Source of the DNA: Shewanella ulleungensis
GTDB taxonomy: Bacteria > Pseudomonadota > Gammaproteobacteria > Enterobacterales > Shewanellaceae
Direction: 5' to 3'
Length of the DNA stretch: 64,000 bases
NCBI RefSeq assembly: GCF_014648315.1
Contig: NZ_BMQW01000001.1
Span: 744,001 to 808,000, forward strand
Part shown: piece after piece, positions 43,314-53,100 of the stretch
How positions within the stretch are numbered: position 1 is the first letter of the stretch
Layout: each line of letters opens with the position of its first letter
Position numbers and translations under genes: made by a program
Notes under the pieces: model-generated
The model's database searches: none
What the model saw: the letters and a program-made list of their open reading frames with translations, nothing else
Told to the model about the DNA's origin: nothing

Positions 43314-43982
43314 CTAGTCGATGTTTAAATATTTATGCGTCTGAATCGATAAGCGCCAATTACGAGCAATACACACTTTCATGGCCAATGCTGTAGCACG
43401 ATCTTTTTGACTAATTGGCTGTAAACAGATGGTTTTGTCAGTCACATCTATGCCTTCAAGTAGTGTATCTAATTCATCTATATGTTTTTCAGTGGCTACA
43501 GGGTGTTTAATTTCATTGGCGCGTATTAATGCTTGCTCAAGGACCTTGTAGCCGCCTTTCATGTTGATTTTAGGGGAAACAGTCACCCAAACACGGTCAT
43601 GACACTTAACCTCAAAAGTTCCACTTGTCTCAATTTGCACCTGATAACCAGCCGCTATAAAATCGCTAGTCATTTCAGTTAAATCGTATAAACAAGGTTC
43701 TCCACCAGTTAGCACGATGTGCTTAGCAGTAAAGCCTTTATCTTTAAATGCTTGAAGTAAACTAATACCGGTATGATCCGCCCAACGGCCAATAGTACCA
43801 TCAACTTGAATCACTTGATCAGCACTGACTTTGTTCTCAGATAATACATCCCAAGTTTGCTTAGTATCGCACCAAGCACACCCAACAGGACAACCCTGTA
43901 AGCGAACGAAAAGTGCTGGGACACCTGTAAAAGAGCCCTCACCTTGTATTGTTTCAAATACTTCGTTAACTGGATATTTCAT
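43314..43982 (-). CDS. queE: 7-Carboxy-7-deazaguanine synthase QueE
   Basis: Radical-SAM enzyme of 222 residues that makes 7-carboxy-7-deazaguanine for queuosine synthesis. The cluster motif CPVGCAWC gives Cys31, Cys35 and Cys38, preceded by ETIQGEGSFTGVPALFVRLQ, the family signature; VLTGGEP is the SAM-contacting loop. AAGG six bases upstream supports the start. It is divergent from queC, the next enzyme of the same pathway, across a 172-bp shared promoter region. Confidence 0.96.
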   Translation of the reverse strand: MKYPVNEVFETIQGEGSFTGVPALFVRLQGCPVGCAWCDTKQTWDVLSENKVSADQVIQVDGTIGRWADHTGISLLQAFKDKGFTAKHIVLTGGEPCLYDLTEMTSDFIAAGYQVQIETSGTFEVKCHDRVWVTVSPKINMKGGYKVLEQALIRANEIKHPVATEKHIDELDTLLEGIDVTDKTICLQPISQKDRATALAMKVCIARNWRLSIQTHKYLNID

Positions 43983-44184
43983 GATTTACCTTACTTTTTA
44001 CGCCTAGCAATACGACCAGACAAACAACAGGGCGGCATTTATAGAGGATTTTACTTCCAGCTGCAAGTATTTACGCCGCTTGCTTTGCACTTATGCCGAC
44101 CTTAGGTAAAATATCATTTCGATTTTTTCTGAATCGTTTCGGCAGAAAGCCAAGATGATTGATCAGAGCGTTAAGAGTATATTC

Positions 44185-44892
44185 ATGTCAAACACAACAC
44201 CTAACACCACCAAAGCTTTAGTTGTTTTTAGCGGCGGTCAGGATTCGACCACATGCCTTATTCAAGCATTGTCACAGTACGATGAAGTACACGGCATTAC
44301 TTTTGATTATGGCCAACGTCATCGGCAAGAAATTGACGTTGCTAAATCGTTAGCTGTTGAGCTGAAATTAGCCAGCCATAAAGTCATGGATACGACCTTG
44401 TTGAACGAGTTAGCGATATCTGCATTAACTCGCGATGCTATTCCTGTATCTCACGAGTTAATGAATAATGGCTTACCCAACACCTTTGTGCCAGGCCGTA
44501 ATATTTTGTTTTTAACCTTAGCCGGGATTTATGCTTACCAGTTAGGTTGTGATGCCATTATTACCGGTGTGTGCGAAACCGACTTTTCGGGCTACCCTGA
44601 CTGTCGTAATGAATTTATTCAATCGATGCAGCAATCTTTAGCATTGGGCATGGATAAACCACTTAAGATAATTACGCCGTTAATGTGGCTTAATAAAGCA
44701 GAAACATGGGCTTTGGCAGATAAATATCAACAATTAACCTTAGTGCAACAACAAACCTTAACTTGTTATAACGGTATTGTTGGTACAGGATGTGGAGATT
44801 GCCCAGCTTGTTTATTACGCCAACGCGGGCTCGATGATTACTTACAAAACCAAGACTCTGTTATGGCTTCACTGAACAGTAAATTGGCATAA
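44185..44892 (+). CDS. queC: 7-Cyano-7-deazaguanine synthase QueC
   Basis: ATP-dependent enzyme of 235 residues converting 7-carboxy-7-deazaguanine to preQ0. The PP-loop SGGQDSTT is at 16-23, and the zinc site uses Cys194, Cys203, Cys206 and Cys209 ([11 protein letters not shown]). An ATG ten codons upstream (44155) is also in frame; 44185 has AAGAG at good spacing and gives the usual N-terminus. It is divergent from queE. FldA in this window could supply electrons to QueE. Confidence 0.95.
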   Translation: MSNTTPNTTKALVVFSGGQDSTTCLIQALSQYDEVHGITFDYGQRHRQEIDVAKSLAVELKLASHKVMDTTLLNELAISALTRDAIPVSHELMNNGLPNTFVPGRNILFLTLAGIYAYQLGCDAIITGVCETDFSGYPDCRNEFIQSMQQSLALGMDKPLKIITPLMWLNKAETWALADKYQQLTLVQQQTLTCYNGIVGTGCGDCPACLLRQRGLDDYLQNQDSVMASLNSKLA

Positions 44893-45054
44893 CACGACTC
44901 ATTGAGAGAATATCAGTATCTATTGACTGTTGTGAAATAATTGCTGCTTTAAAGGGATTAAGTTTTACATCTCTTTAAAGCAAGATTTGACTATAATTCT
45001 TTATCGACGGTGTGATCCTTAACATCAAAACAGCGATAATACTTAGAGGTAATT

Positions 45055-45681
45055 TTGGCCACAAAATCTCATTCAGTAGGACCCTATCATTTTTTAGTGG
45101 TGATCAGCGTCATCTGTATCATGCTGTTTGCAGCTGACGTCCCTAGCCCCGCGTTTTTCCCAATAGACCAATATTTTAGTTATCGTTATGATGCTATTGC
45201 GCAAGGTGAAGTATGGCGTTTGATAAGCGGTAATTTGCTGCATACCAACTTGTGGCATTTATTGATGAATTTAGCTGGTTTTTGGGTGATAGTGTTTTTA
45301 CATGAAGTTCACTACAAACGACATCCAGAGAAGCTGGTATTGCTATTTATGTGCTTATGCTTACTTGAAGGTATTGGGCTATATCTGTTTTATCCCAGCT
45401 TAAAAGCCTATGTAGGTCTTAGTGGTATGTTACATGGCTTATTTGCTTTTGGTGCCATAATGGACATTCGCAAAGGTTATTACTCTGGTTATTTACTACT
45501 GGTTGGGGTTATAGCCAAAGTTGAATATGAACAATTCTTTGGCGCTACAGAGAGTGTCACTGAATTAATCGGCGCTCGAGTCGCGACCGAGTCTCACCTT
45601 GTCGGGCTTATCTGTGGCCTGTTGTGCGCGTTATGTTGGTCAGTTATTGCAAACCGATTTAAATATAATAAATTGTCTTAA
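45055..45681 (+). CDS. rrtA: Rhombosortase
   Basis: Rhomboid-family intramembrane serine protease of about 208 residues with five to six membrane segments. The catalytic Ser123 is in GLSGMLHG and His181 in ESHLVGLICG; LLHTNLWHLLMNLAGFW is the conserved segment of rhombosortases. These enzymes process proteins with a C-terminal GlyGly-CTERM anchor before type II secretion. The start is a TTG with GAGGT five to six bases upstream, and no ATG fits. No GlyGly-CTERM substrate gene was found in the window. Confidence 0.88.
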   Translation: MATKSHSVGPYHFLVVISVICIMLFAADVPSPAFFPIDQYFSYRYDAIAQGEVWRLISGNLLHTNLWHLLMNLAGFWVIVFLHEVHYKRHPEKLVLLFMCLCLLEGIGLYLFYPSLKAYVGLSGMLHGLFAFGAIMDIRKGYYSGYLLLVGVIAKVEYEQFFGATESVTELIGARVATESHLVGLICGLLCALCWSVIANRFKYNKLS

Positions 45682-45828
45682 GGGCTATTTATTTTAAGGA
45701 TTATTCATTTGAGGGTAATCTTTTCCGGCTGCTGATTCTAAACTTAGAATTTTAAAGATAGGACTCTAAAGATAGGATCCTAATCGATTAGCGTTCATCT
45801 GTATCAATAATGATCATAAACGTCTTCG

Positions 45829-46383
45829 TTATTGAGAACTCTTATTACTTACTCCATCCGTTTTGGTCTCAGCCATTGGTCCATCTTGTAAGCCAATATT
45901 TTGCTGGTTACTGTTTAAGTGTTCAGCTTGCTGAGCGCGCTCGACTAACTTGTTATATTCAGTTTCGGTAATTAAATAGCTTTTTAAAGGTGGTAAAGGT
46001 TTTTCGACTTTTTGCTCAAGTGGGATATCCGCTAAACCGCTTATGTCTGCCCGGCCAAAAATCAGTGCTAATGCAATGACCAATACATGGACAATTAATA
46101 CAATAACCCAACTGTTATTACCCGTTAATCGCGCGAGTAGTGTTTGTAGACGATTAGCGTGTTGTTCAATTTCATCATCAAGTAACAATGGTTGATTATT
46201 GTTGGTGTTACTTGCTATTCCACCGGTTAACTGTCGTTGGATCCCATCTGCGACATCTTGTTGGTGCTGTTGCAGTTGTTTGTCATCTGGAACGTCATTT
46301 TCTGGTGTAATAAAGGGAGTCACATCGAGATTAAAGTCAATGTGCTCACTTTCTGCATCTTGTTCAGGCATTGCTGTATTCAT
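45829..46383 (-). CDS. Single-TM protein, unknown
   Basis: Protein of 184 residues. A long acidic, Gln/Asn-rich N-terminal part (1-95, cytosolic) is followed by one membrane segment (about 91-109, WVIVLIVHVLVIALALIF) and a short periplasmic tail containing PLPPLKSYLITETEYNKLVERA. Topology recalls TonB-like or regulatory anchor proteins, but no family is recognised. The ATG at 46383 has AGGTG six bases upstream and is preferred over one at 46407. It is convergent with rrtA and has no close partner. Confidence 0.6.
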   Translation of the reverse strand: MNTAMPEQDAESEHIDFNLDVTPFITPENDVPDDKQLQQHQQDVADGIQRQLTGGIASNTNNNQPLLLDDEIEQHANRLQTLLARLTGNNSWVIVLIVHVLVIALALIFGRADISGLADIPLEQKVEKPLPPLKSYLITETEYNKLVERAQQAEHLNSNQQNIGLQDGPMAETKTDGVSNKSSQ

Positions 46384-46731
46384 AGTTTCACCTGTAGCGC
46401 ATAGCATTTTGCATATTCAATACCGCGGCGGTAAAGTCCTGTATTGGGGCGTTGTTGGAAATAAAAATGTATGTCCAACATAAAAAAAATTGCCACGAAA
46501 GATCAAATAAGTATAACGTGATTAGCCATTTTCAACGCACTATATTTATCGTATTAGGCTGCTTTTCGATAAATAATGTTTAACTTTGTGACTTTAATTA
46601 TCTGAATAAAATCATAAATAATTAATCATTAGATATTAAGCTTACACGTGTACTCTTAAATATAGCTATTTAAGATCGAGGCTGCTAGACTAGCTTTGCA
46701 GAAAAACCATCCAGGTTGCAAACAGGATATT
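46384..46731. other. Divergent intergenic region, nothing specific seen
   Basis: About 350 AT-rich bases between two divergent genes. It must hold both promoters, but no distinctive operator, repeat or RNA was recognised. Confidence 0.45.
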
Positions 46732-47415
46732 ATGAACTCTTTAACTGATACATTAACAACAAATCAAACCACAAAACCCACATCTATTTCTGACTATTGC
46801 CACAATGAAGAACGAGCTAATGCCATATCACATGGTTTAGGCGTAGTGGCGGGTATTATTGGTTTAGTGCTGATGCTATTAAAAGCGCCGGCTGAATTAA
46901 CGTTTGTACAGATGGGCGGTGTGTTGGTATACGGCATGAGCATCATCGTGTTATTTTTGGCTTCAACTTTGTATCATTCGAGCCAAAGTGTTATCTGGCG
47001 CAAACGGTTTAAAATGGCCGATCATTGCGCCATTTATACATTAATTGCTGGCACCTATACTCCCATGATGCTGATAAGCCTTCAAAGCGCACAAGCAACA
47101 ACAGTACTCATTGCCATTTGGACACTTGCACTGGGTGGCATCATTTTCAAAACTTTATTTATTGGCCGCTTTAAAGTATTTAGCGTGCTGTTATATTTAA
47201 TAATGGGTTGGTTGTGTGTCACTGTCATGGGCGATTTAAAAACTCAAATGAGCGACTTAGGTATAGGTTTATTGCTTGCGGGTGGCCTATTCTACAGTCT
47301 TGGAGTCATCTTTTACGTCGGTAAACGTATTCCATTTAATCATGCCATTTGGCACATGTTTGTCTTAGGTGGCGCGTTTAGCCACTTCTTATGTATTTAT
47401 CTCACCGTGCTTTAA
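46732..47415 (+). CDS. Hemolysin III/YqfA (PAQR-type) membrane protein
   Basis: Seven-TM protein of 227 residues of the hemolysin III/PAQR family. Metal-site residues of the superfamily are present: FLASTLYHSS, ADHCAIYTLIAGTYTP, and the C-terminal FNHAIWHMFVLGGAFSH. E. coli YqfA (TrhA) is implicated in membrane energetics and fatty-acid composition; the catalytic role is not settled. The ATG at 46732 follows AGGA six bases upstream, so the longer frame from 46696 is not favoured. Confidence 0.9.
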   Translation: MNSLTDTLTTNQTTKPTSISDYCHNEERANAISHGLGVVAGIIGLVLMLLKAPAELTFVQMGGVLVYGMSIIVLFLASTLYHSSQSVIWRKRFKMADHCAIYTLIAGTYTPMMLISLQSAQATTVLIAIWTLALGGIIFKTLFIGRFKVFSVLLYLIMGWLCVTVMGDLKTQMSDLGIGLLLAGGLFYSLGVIFYVGKRIPFNHAIWHMFVLGGAFSHFLCIYLTVL

Positions 47416-47545
47416 CACATTACTTTCTCATCAAACTTTGCTTGTTAACCTGTTAACTTATTTGAAAAATTGCGGTTGTACATTGACTGCTATTTTTCTA
47501 TCATCTATCGCTAATACACATTGAAACACCATCAGTGGGAATCGT

Positions 47546-47890
47546 ATGACAAAACTAACGCCCATGGAGCGAATATGGTTTATTGTTAATCTTATCCCAC
47601 ACGGCTCTGTGTTACCTTATGGGATAGTTGCCGATTTGGCGGGGCTTCCGGGTCGAGCGAGGTATGTATCAAGGGCATTAAAACTCGCGCCAAACAATAT
47701 GTTGTTGCCTTGGCATAGAGTCATAAATAGCCAAGGTAAAATTTCATTCGCAAAAGAAACCGAACTCTTTCGTACACAACAAGAATTACTCAGATTAGAA
47801 GGCGTCTTAGTGAACGCTGGTAAGATTTCGTTGTCTCAATATCAATGGAAACCTGATCTTGCTACGCTAGTAATGACACTCCCCTTTTAA
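47546..47890 (+). CDS. Alkyltransferase-like DNA repair protein (ATL)
   Basis: Protein of 114 residues of the MGMT/Ogt DNA-binding domain family. The usual alkyl-acceptor motif PCHRV reads PWHRV here, with Trp56 replacing Cys, which defines alkyltransferase-like proteins such as E. coli YbaZ. These bind O6-alkylguanine without transferring the alkyl group and hand the lesion to nucleotide excision repair. GRARYVSRAL carries the helix-turn-helix and Arg finger. The rest matches the short family length. Confidence 0.9.
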   Translation: MTKLTPMERIWFIVNLIPHGSVLPYGIVADLAGLPGRARYVSRALKLAPNNMLLPWHRVINSQGKISFAKETELFRTQQELLRLEGVLVNAGKISLSQYQWKPDLATLVMTLPF

Positions 47891-47930
47891 TTTTACACTG
47901 TTAACTTTTCACTGTTGAGGTATTGATACA

Positions 47931-48923
47931 TTGATCAACCAATTAACTCGCTTAATCACTATGATGTTCTGCCTCAGCTCTGTTGCATATGCACAGACGA
48001 CTGCCCAGTCAACACCAGCTGTTACTGATGCAGAGTCGACTACACAACTCAGTCCCTCTGAAGCCTTAGCGATTGCCAAAAAAGTTGAACAACTCAACCC
48101 TATTATTCCTATAACGGTAGACCAACAAGCTGCAATCTTGTCGCCTTTAACTGCTCATACCGCTAAATATACTGTGTATTATGGCAGTATTGAATTAGGT
48201 GAAGCGAGCTATAAACTTCCCGCCACCGACAGCGGTTATTATGTATATGAGTTTGACAGTGATGTCAGCTTATTAATGTTGTCTGATGAGCGTCACCTTA
48301 AAAGTGAATTTACACTCGAAAATGGTAAGTTAGTTCCCTTTAGGTATATCCATGAACGCACAGGTACTGGCAGTGATTACACTGAGCAAACCGCATTTGC
48401 TAAAACCCAAGAGTTTATTCACACCATCTATAAGCAAGAAGCATTAAAGTTACCTTATCAAGAGAAAGTATTTGACCCTCTTATGGTTCAACTTCAATTT
48501 AGAATGGACTTAGCTGCAAATACCCGACCATTAGATTATAAAATGGTCAAAGAAAAAGAAGTGGATGATTATCAGTTTAGAGTATTAGGTAAGGAAACTC
48601 TCACACTTAACAGCGGTACTTATGAAACGGTTAAAGTAGAAGTTGTTCGGGAAGCCAAGAAAGCTAAAAAGCGCCAAACCTATTTTTGGATGGCACCTGA
48701 TTTAGCTTATTTGCCTGTAAGATTAAGTCACTTCTCAAAAGGCAGTAAGCAATTAGATATTCAATTAGCCAGCTACCAGTTTGAAAAACCATTGCCACCA
48801 ATGACACCGATATTAATCGATGGCCCTTCTGACGCATTAGATACTTTAGCCGCAGATGTTGAAAATGAAGCTGATATCAGTGAGTCTGAACTGGATAAAA
48901 TTAAACAACTAGTTGAAGACTAA
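47931..48923 (+). CDS. DUF3108 exported protein
   Basis: Exported protein of 330 residues. Signal peptide 1-21 ends AYAQ, followed by a low-complexity linker and a DUF3108 beta-rich domain (about 75-285; KYTVYYGSIELGEASYKL, ending RQTYFWMAPDLAYLPVRL). The family is predicted periplasmic with no settled function. The start is TTG with GAGG ten bases upstream; an ATG at 47961 would cut into the signal peptide. Its 3' end overlaps the convergent yafJ by 15 bp. Confidence 0.82.
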   Translation: MINQLTRLITMMFCLSSVAYAQTTAQSTPAVTDAESTTQLSPSEALAIAKKVEQLNPIIPITVDQQAAILSPLTAHTAKYTVYYGSIELGEASYKLPATDSGYYVYEFDSDVSLLMLSDERHLKSEFTLENGKLVPFRYIHERTGTGSDYTEQTAFAKTQEFIHTIYKQEALKLPYQEKVFDPLMVQLQFRMDLAANTRPLDYKMVKEKEVDDYQFRVLGKETLTLNSGTYETVKVEVVREAKKAKKRQTYFWMAPDLAYLPVRLSHFSKGSKQLDIQLASYQFEKPLPPMTPILIDGPSDALDTLAADVENEADISESELDKIKQLVED

Positions 48924-49688
48924 TTCACCTTGGCGAAATAACTTCCACTCACCTGGAGACAAAACAACCCAATTCTCATTGTTGGTTAATGGCCGTGTCG
49001 CAATAACAGTCACCACGTCATTTGGCGTGGTTTCTTGACTAAAATCTATCACAACATCCGTGTCAATGAGAGTGGCTTTACCAAACGGGGCACGCCGTGT
49101 GATATGACATAAATTATTAGTACAATATGCCATTAAATCAATGCCGTTACTGAGCAGCATATTAAATACACCAAGCTGACGTATTTCATCAGCGAGCTGA
49201 GCAATATAATCAAATACAAGCTGCATATTTTGTGGTTCGTGTTCGCCAAACTCTTTAACTACTGACTCTAAAATCCAACAAAAAGCCAATTCGCTGTCAG
49301 TATCACCCACAGGTTGAAATCGTGATACACCTGCAAATTTTTGCTCATAGCCAGTTAATTGTCCATTATGAGCATAAGTCCAATAACGTCCCCATAATTC
49401 ACGTGTAAATGGATGTGTGTTTACCAAAGAAACACAGCCACGATTTGCTTGGCGTATATGGCTGACAACAATCTCACTCTTAATAGGATAAGATTTAATT
49501 AACTCAGCAATGTGAGATTTACTACTTGGGCAAGCGTCTTTAAATGTTCGATTACCTTTGCCTTCATAAAACGTAATTCCCCAACCATCAACATGAGGGC
49601 CAGTGACCCCACCACGTTCAGCTAAACCAGTAAAACTGAACACAATATCGGTTGGTACATTGGCACTCATCGCCAGTAATTCGCACAT
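48909..49688 (-). CDS. yafJ: Class II glutamine amidotransferase YafJ
   Basis: Ntn-type glutamine amidotransferase domain protein of 259 residues. The nucleophile is Cys2 (MCELLAMSAN), exposed after Met removal; GPHVDGWGITFYEGKG, SHIRQANRG and NTHPFTRELWGRYWTYAHNG are conserved active-site blocks. YafJ proteins consist of the glutaminase domain alone, so the acceptor of ammonia, if any, is unknown. AAGG eight bases upstream supports the start. It is divergent from fadE, and its 3' end overlaps the DUF3108 gene. Confidence 0.9.
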   Translation of the reverse strand: MCELLAMSANVPTDIVFSFTGLAERGGVTGPHVDGWGITFYEGKGNRTFKDACPSSKSHIAELIKSYPIKSEIVVSHIRQANRGCVSLVNTHPFTRELWGRYWTYAHNGQLTGYEQKFAGVSRFQPVGDTDSELAFCWILESVVKEFGEHEPQNMQLVFDYIAQLADEIRQLGVFNMLLSNGIDLMAYCTNNLCHITRRAPFGKATLIDTDVVIDFSQETTPNDVVTVIATRPLTNNENWVVLSPGEWKLFRQGELVFN

Positions 49689-49797
49689 TAATCTTGCCTT
49701 TATAGTTGTTAAATTCCGCTAAATTGAGCGATTTTAATAAGTCGAACGTATTGTATCGAGTATGCTTATTGAGTGGAATATTTCAAACACACAAATA

Positions 49798-49815
49798 TTT
49801 AAACAATTGTTTGAA
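49798..49815. promoter_or_regulatory. PsrA-like palindrome upstream of fadE
   Basis: TTTAAACAATTGTTTGAA contains the perfect 12-bp palindrome AAACAATTGTTT, the same AAAC-N4-GTTT core as the operator before psrA. It lies about 134 bp before the fadE start. Confidence 0.65.
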
Positions 49816-49860
49816 AAATACTTGTATTCGAGGCTACATCAGGTTAACTTTTATGTGACA

Positions 49861-49873
49861 CAGGTCTGACCAC
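49861..49873. promoter_or_regulatory. FadR-like core upstream of fadE
   Basis: CAGGTCTGACCAC holds GGTCTGACC, the core of FadR operators (GGTCYGACC). It lies 76 bp before the fadE start and 45 bp from the PsrA-like palindrome. Confidence 0.6.
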
Positions 49874-49948
49874 AATCTTTCCTGTGAATGAGATCAACAA
49901 TAAATAAGCTATTTCTTGTCTACATAAATAGCTTTAAGGAGAAGTACA

Positions 49949-52396
49949 GTGACCACCCTACTTTGGATCATCGCGATGATCTTTGTGCTCGGCGCTATGG
50001 CATACCTTAGAGTATCGCTATTATCGACCACAATTGCTGCGGCAGTTGTGTTAGTTGTTGGCAGCACAATGGACATTATTGGTGTAATTGCTTGGATAGT
50101 ATTCCTCGTTATCGCACTACCATTAAATATTAAATCGTTTAGACAGAATTTTATCAGTCGTCCACTGTTAAAAGTTTATCGCGGCATCATGCCTGAAATG
50201 TCTTCTACCGAAAAAGAAGCCATTGAAGCAGGTACAACATGGTGGGAAGCTGACTTATTTGCCGGTAATCCTAACTGGAGCAAACTTCATAATTATCCTA
50301 AAGCACGCTTAACCGCTGACGAACAGGCTTTCCTAGATGGTCCTGTTGAAGAAGTGTGTAAAATGCTTAATCAACACCAAGTTTCTCACGTGTTAGGTGA
50401 TTTACCTCAAGATGTATGGCAGTTCTTAAAAGACCATGGTTTCTTCGCCATGATCATCAAGAAAAAATACGGCGGTTTAGAGTACTCTGCTTACGCGCAA
50501 TCTTGCGTATTGCAAAAACTTGCCGGCGTAAGCAGTGAACTTGCTTCTACCGTAGGTGTTCCTAACTCGTTAGGCCCTGGTGAGCTATTGCAGCATTATG
50601 GTACTAAAGAACAGCAAGATCATTACCTACCGCGTTTAGCGCAAGGTTTAGAAGTGCCATGTTTTGCACTAACTAGCCCAGAAGCAGGTAGTGATGCTGG
50701 CTCAATCCCAGATTTTGGTGTGGTATGTAAAGGTGAATTCCAAGGCGAAGAAGTGCTTGGTATGAAGCTAACGTGGAATAAGCGTTACATTACCCTAGCG
50801 CCTGTAGCTACAGTTTTGGGTCTTGCCTTTAAACTGCGCGACCCTGACCATTTGCTTGGTGATAAAGAAGAATTAGGCATCACTTGTGCATTAATTCCTA
50901 CTGATATCCCAGGTGTTGAAACTGGTCGTCGTCATTTCCCATTAAACTGTATGTTCCAAAATGGTCCAACACGCGGTAACGAAGTGTTTGTACCATTAAG
51001 CTTCATTATTGGTGGTCCAGATATGGCCGGCCAAGGCTGGAGAATGTTAGTTGAATGTTTATCTGTTGGTCGTGGTATTACGCTACCTTCAAACTCTGCC
51101 GGTGGTGTAAAAACAGCGGCTGTAGCAACAGGTGCCTATGCACGTATTCGTCGTCAATTTAAATTACCTATTGGTAAGTTAGAAGGCATCGAAGAACCAA
51201 TGGCACGTATCGGTGGTAACGCTTACCTGATGGATGCCGTGGCAACATTAACTACCACAGCTATTGATTTAGGTGAAAAACCATCTGTTATTTCTGCCAT
51301 TGTTAAGTACCACTTAACCGACAGAATGCAAAAATGTGTTATTGATGCAATGGACATTCACGGCGGTAAAGGTGTTTGTCTTGGGCCGAATAACTATTTA
51401 GGCCGTGGCTATCAAGCTGCACCTATTGCCATTACGGTTGAAGGCGCAAACATTCTAACGCGTTCAATGATTATTTATGGACAAGGTGCAATCCGTTGTC
51501 ATCCATATGTATTGGCTGAAATGGAATCTGCATTTGATACCGATGCTAACCGTGGTTTAGATAACTTCGACTCAGCCATCTTTGGTCATATTGGTTTTGC
51601 AACGTCTAACTTTATTCGCAGTTTCTGGATGGGCTTAACCTCATCTTACTTCTCGAATAGCCCATATTCAGATAAAACCAAACGTTACTACCAGCAAATG
51701 AACCGTTTCAGTGCTAACTTAGCGTTATTGTCTGACTTAGCCATGGCAACGTTAGGTGGTAACCTCAAACGTAAAGAGCGTATTTCTGCACGTTTAGGCG
51801 ATTTATTAAGCCAGTTGTATCTGACTTCTGCCACGTTAAAGCGTTATGAAGACGATGGTCGTTTAACTGAAGATCTACCGTTAGTTCAATGGGCTGTAGA
51901 AGATTCGTTATACAAGTTACAAGATTCGTTAGACGACTTGCTTAACAACTTCCCAATGGGCCTTGGTATTGCACTTCGCGCGGTAATCTTCCCATTCGGT
52001 CGTCCTATTAAGCGTCCAAGTGATGTACTGGATCACAAAGTGGCTAAGATAATGCAAACGCCATGTGCTAGCCGTGACCGTTTAGGTAAAGGCCAGTTCT
52101 GGACACCATCTGAGTTCAACGCTGTGGGTATTCAAGAACAAACGTTTAAAGATATTCTTGCAGCAGAACCTTTGTACGACAAAGTCTGTAAGGCTGCGGG
52201 TAAACGTCTACCATTTATGTGGTTAGATAAAGTTGCAGCAGAAGGTAAAGCGCTAGGTGTGTTAAGCGACAGCGAAATCGCCTTACTGGAACGTGCTGAA
52301 ATTGGTCGTCTTAAATCAATTAACGTTGATGATTTTGACACTGAAGAATTACGTGCTCAACTTGCTCCTAAAGCAAAGCAAGAAAAAGCAGCTTAA
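49949..52396 (+). CDS. fadE: Acyl-CoA dehydrogenase FadE
   Basis: Acyl-CoA dehydrogenase of 815 residues, the length of E. coli FadE (814), catalysing the first beta-oxidation step on long-chain acyl-CoA. Two hydrophobic N-terminal segments (about 3-45 and 48-65) suggest membrane association. The core has [41 protein letters not shown] and [18 protein letters not shown]. The GTG start follows AAGGAGAAG. The promoter carries PsrA- and FadR-like sites. The paralogue at 31007 is 57 residues shorter, mainly at the N-terminus and in the C-terminal part. Confidence 0.96.
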   Translation: MTTLLWIIAMIFVLGAMAYLRVSLLSTTIAAAVVLVVGSTMDIIGVIAWIVFLVIALPLNIKSFRQNFISRPLLKVYRGIMPEMSSTEKEAIEAGTTWWEADLFAGNPNWSKLHNYPKARLTADEQAFLDGPVEEVCKMLNQHQVSHVLGDLPQDVWQFLKDHGFFAMIIKKKYGGLEYSAYAQSCVLQKLAGVSSELASTVGVPNSLGPGELLQHYGTKEQQDHYLPRLAQGLEVPCFALTSPEAGSDAGSIPDFGVVCKGEFQGEEVLGMKLTWNKRYITLAPVATVLGLAFKLRDPDHLLGDKEELGITCALIPTDIPGVETGRRHFPLNCMFQNGPTRGNEVFVPLSFIIGGPDMAGQGWRMLVECLSVGRGITLPSNSAGGVKTAAVATGAYARIRRQFKLPIGKLEGIEEPMARIGGNAYLMDAVATLTTTAIDLGEKPSVISAIVKYHLTDRMQKCVIDAMDIHGGKGVCLGPNNYLGRGYQAAPIAITVEGANILTRSMIIYGQGAIRCHPYVLAEMESAFDTDANRGLDNFDSAIFGHIGFATSNFIRSFWMGLTSSYFSNSPYSDKTKRYYQQMNRFSANLALLSDLAMATLGGNLKRKERISARLGDLLSQLYLTSATLKRYEDDGRLTEDLPLVQWAVEDSLYKLQDSLDDLLNNFPMGLGIALRAVIFPFGRPIKRPSDVLDHKVAKIMQTPCASRDRLGKGQFWTPSEFNAVGIQEQTFKDILAAEPLYDKVCKAAGKRLPFMWLDKVAAEGKALGVLSDSEIALLERAEIGRLKSINVDDFDTEELRAQLAPKAKQEKAA

Positions 52397-52412
52397 TTAT
52401 TAAGCTCTAAGT

Positions 52413-52444
52413 AAAAAGGTAAAGCATATGCTTTACCTTTTTTT
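52413..52444 (+). terminator. Rho-independent terminator after fadE
   Basis: AAAGGTAAAGC AT A? centred on GCATATGC: GGTAAAGCATATGCTTTACC stem with A-run on the left and T-run on the right. Confidence 0.85.
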
Positions 52445-52484
52445 ATCGCTAAAAATTGTGACTATTAAAAAATCGTAAAGGATA

Positions 52485-52916
52485 ATGATGAAAAACCTCA
52501 CTGGATTACAACAAATGCAAGCCATATTAAATGGCGACATCCCTGCCCCTTCAATTAGCGAAGTCATCCCGATGAAGCCCATCGATGTCAGTGAAGGTAA
52601 CGTCACATTTGAAGCCTTTGCTAATGAACGTCACCTTAATCCTATGGGCGGTGTTCATGGTGGATTTGCGGCAACAGTATTAGACACAGTTACCGCGTGT
52701 GCTGTTCATTCAGCATTACCAGCAGGCGTCAGTTATTCAACTATTGATCTAAATATTAAAATGGTTCGCCCTGTGCCACAAAACACACGTTTAGTCGCTA
52801 AAGGTAACTTAATGAACTTGTCTAAATCATTGGGGATATCGCAAGGCACATTAACCACAGAAGAGGGTAAATTGCTCGCTACTGCTACAGCGACATGTTT
52901 AATTATCCGTCCTTGA
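52485..52916 (+). CDS. PaaI-family hotdog thioesterase
   Basis: Hotdog-fold thioesterase of 143 residues, cytosolic, hydrolysing small or aromatic acyl-CoA thioesters. ERHLNPMGGVHGGFAATVLD holds the family's active-site loop and the following Asp. DLNIKMVRPVPQNTRLVAKG and the C-terminal strand GKLLATATATCLII complete the fold. AAAGGATA precedes two adjacent ATG codons. A terminator separates it from fadE, but its position suggests a part in acyl-CoA turnover. Substrate unknown. Confidence 0.88.
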   Translation: MMKNLTGLQQMQAILNGDIPAPSISEVIPMKPIDVSEGNVTFEAFANERHLNPMGGVHGGFAATVLDTVTACAVHSALPAGVSYSTIDLNIKMVRPVPQNTRLVAKGNLMNLSKSLGISQGTLTTEEGKLLATATATCLIIRP

Positions 52917-53049
52917 ATGTGTATATAAGTTCTTTAACTCAAAACTGAACACGAATGTGTAATCTTATTGAGTACGTTTTTGATTGATACTGATGGTTAC
53001 ATAGATAATTCCCCAATGTATCAACTTATCTTTGGGCGAAACAAATAAC

Positions 53050-53083
53050 AAAAAAGCCAGTCATTCACATGACTGGCTTTTTT
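53050..53083. terminator. Bidirectional terminator
   Basis: AAGCCAGTCAT TCAC ATGACTGGCTT stem with A-run on the left and T-run on the right, between the thioesterase gene and the convergent RND pump operon. Confidence 0.87.
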
Positions 53084-53100
53084 ACACTTACGGGTCGCAA

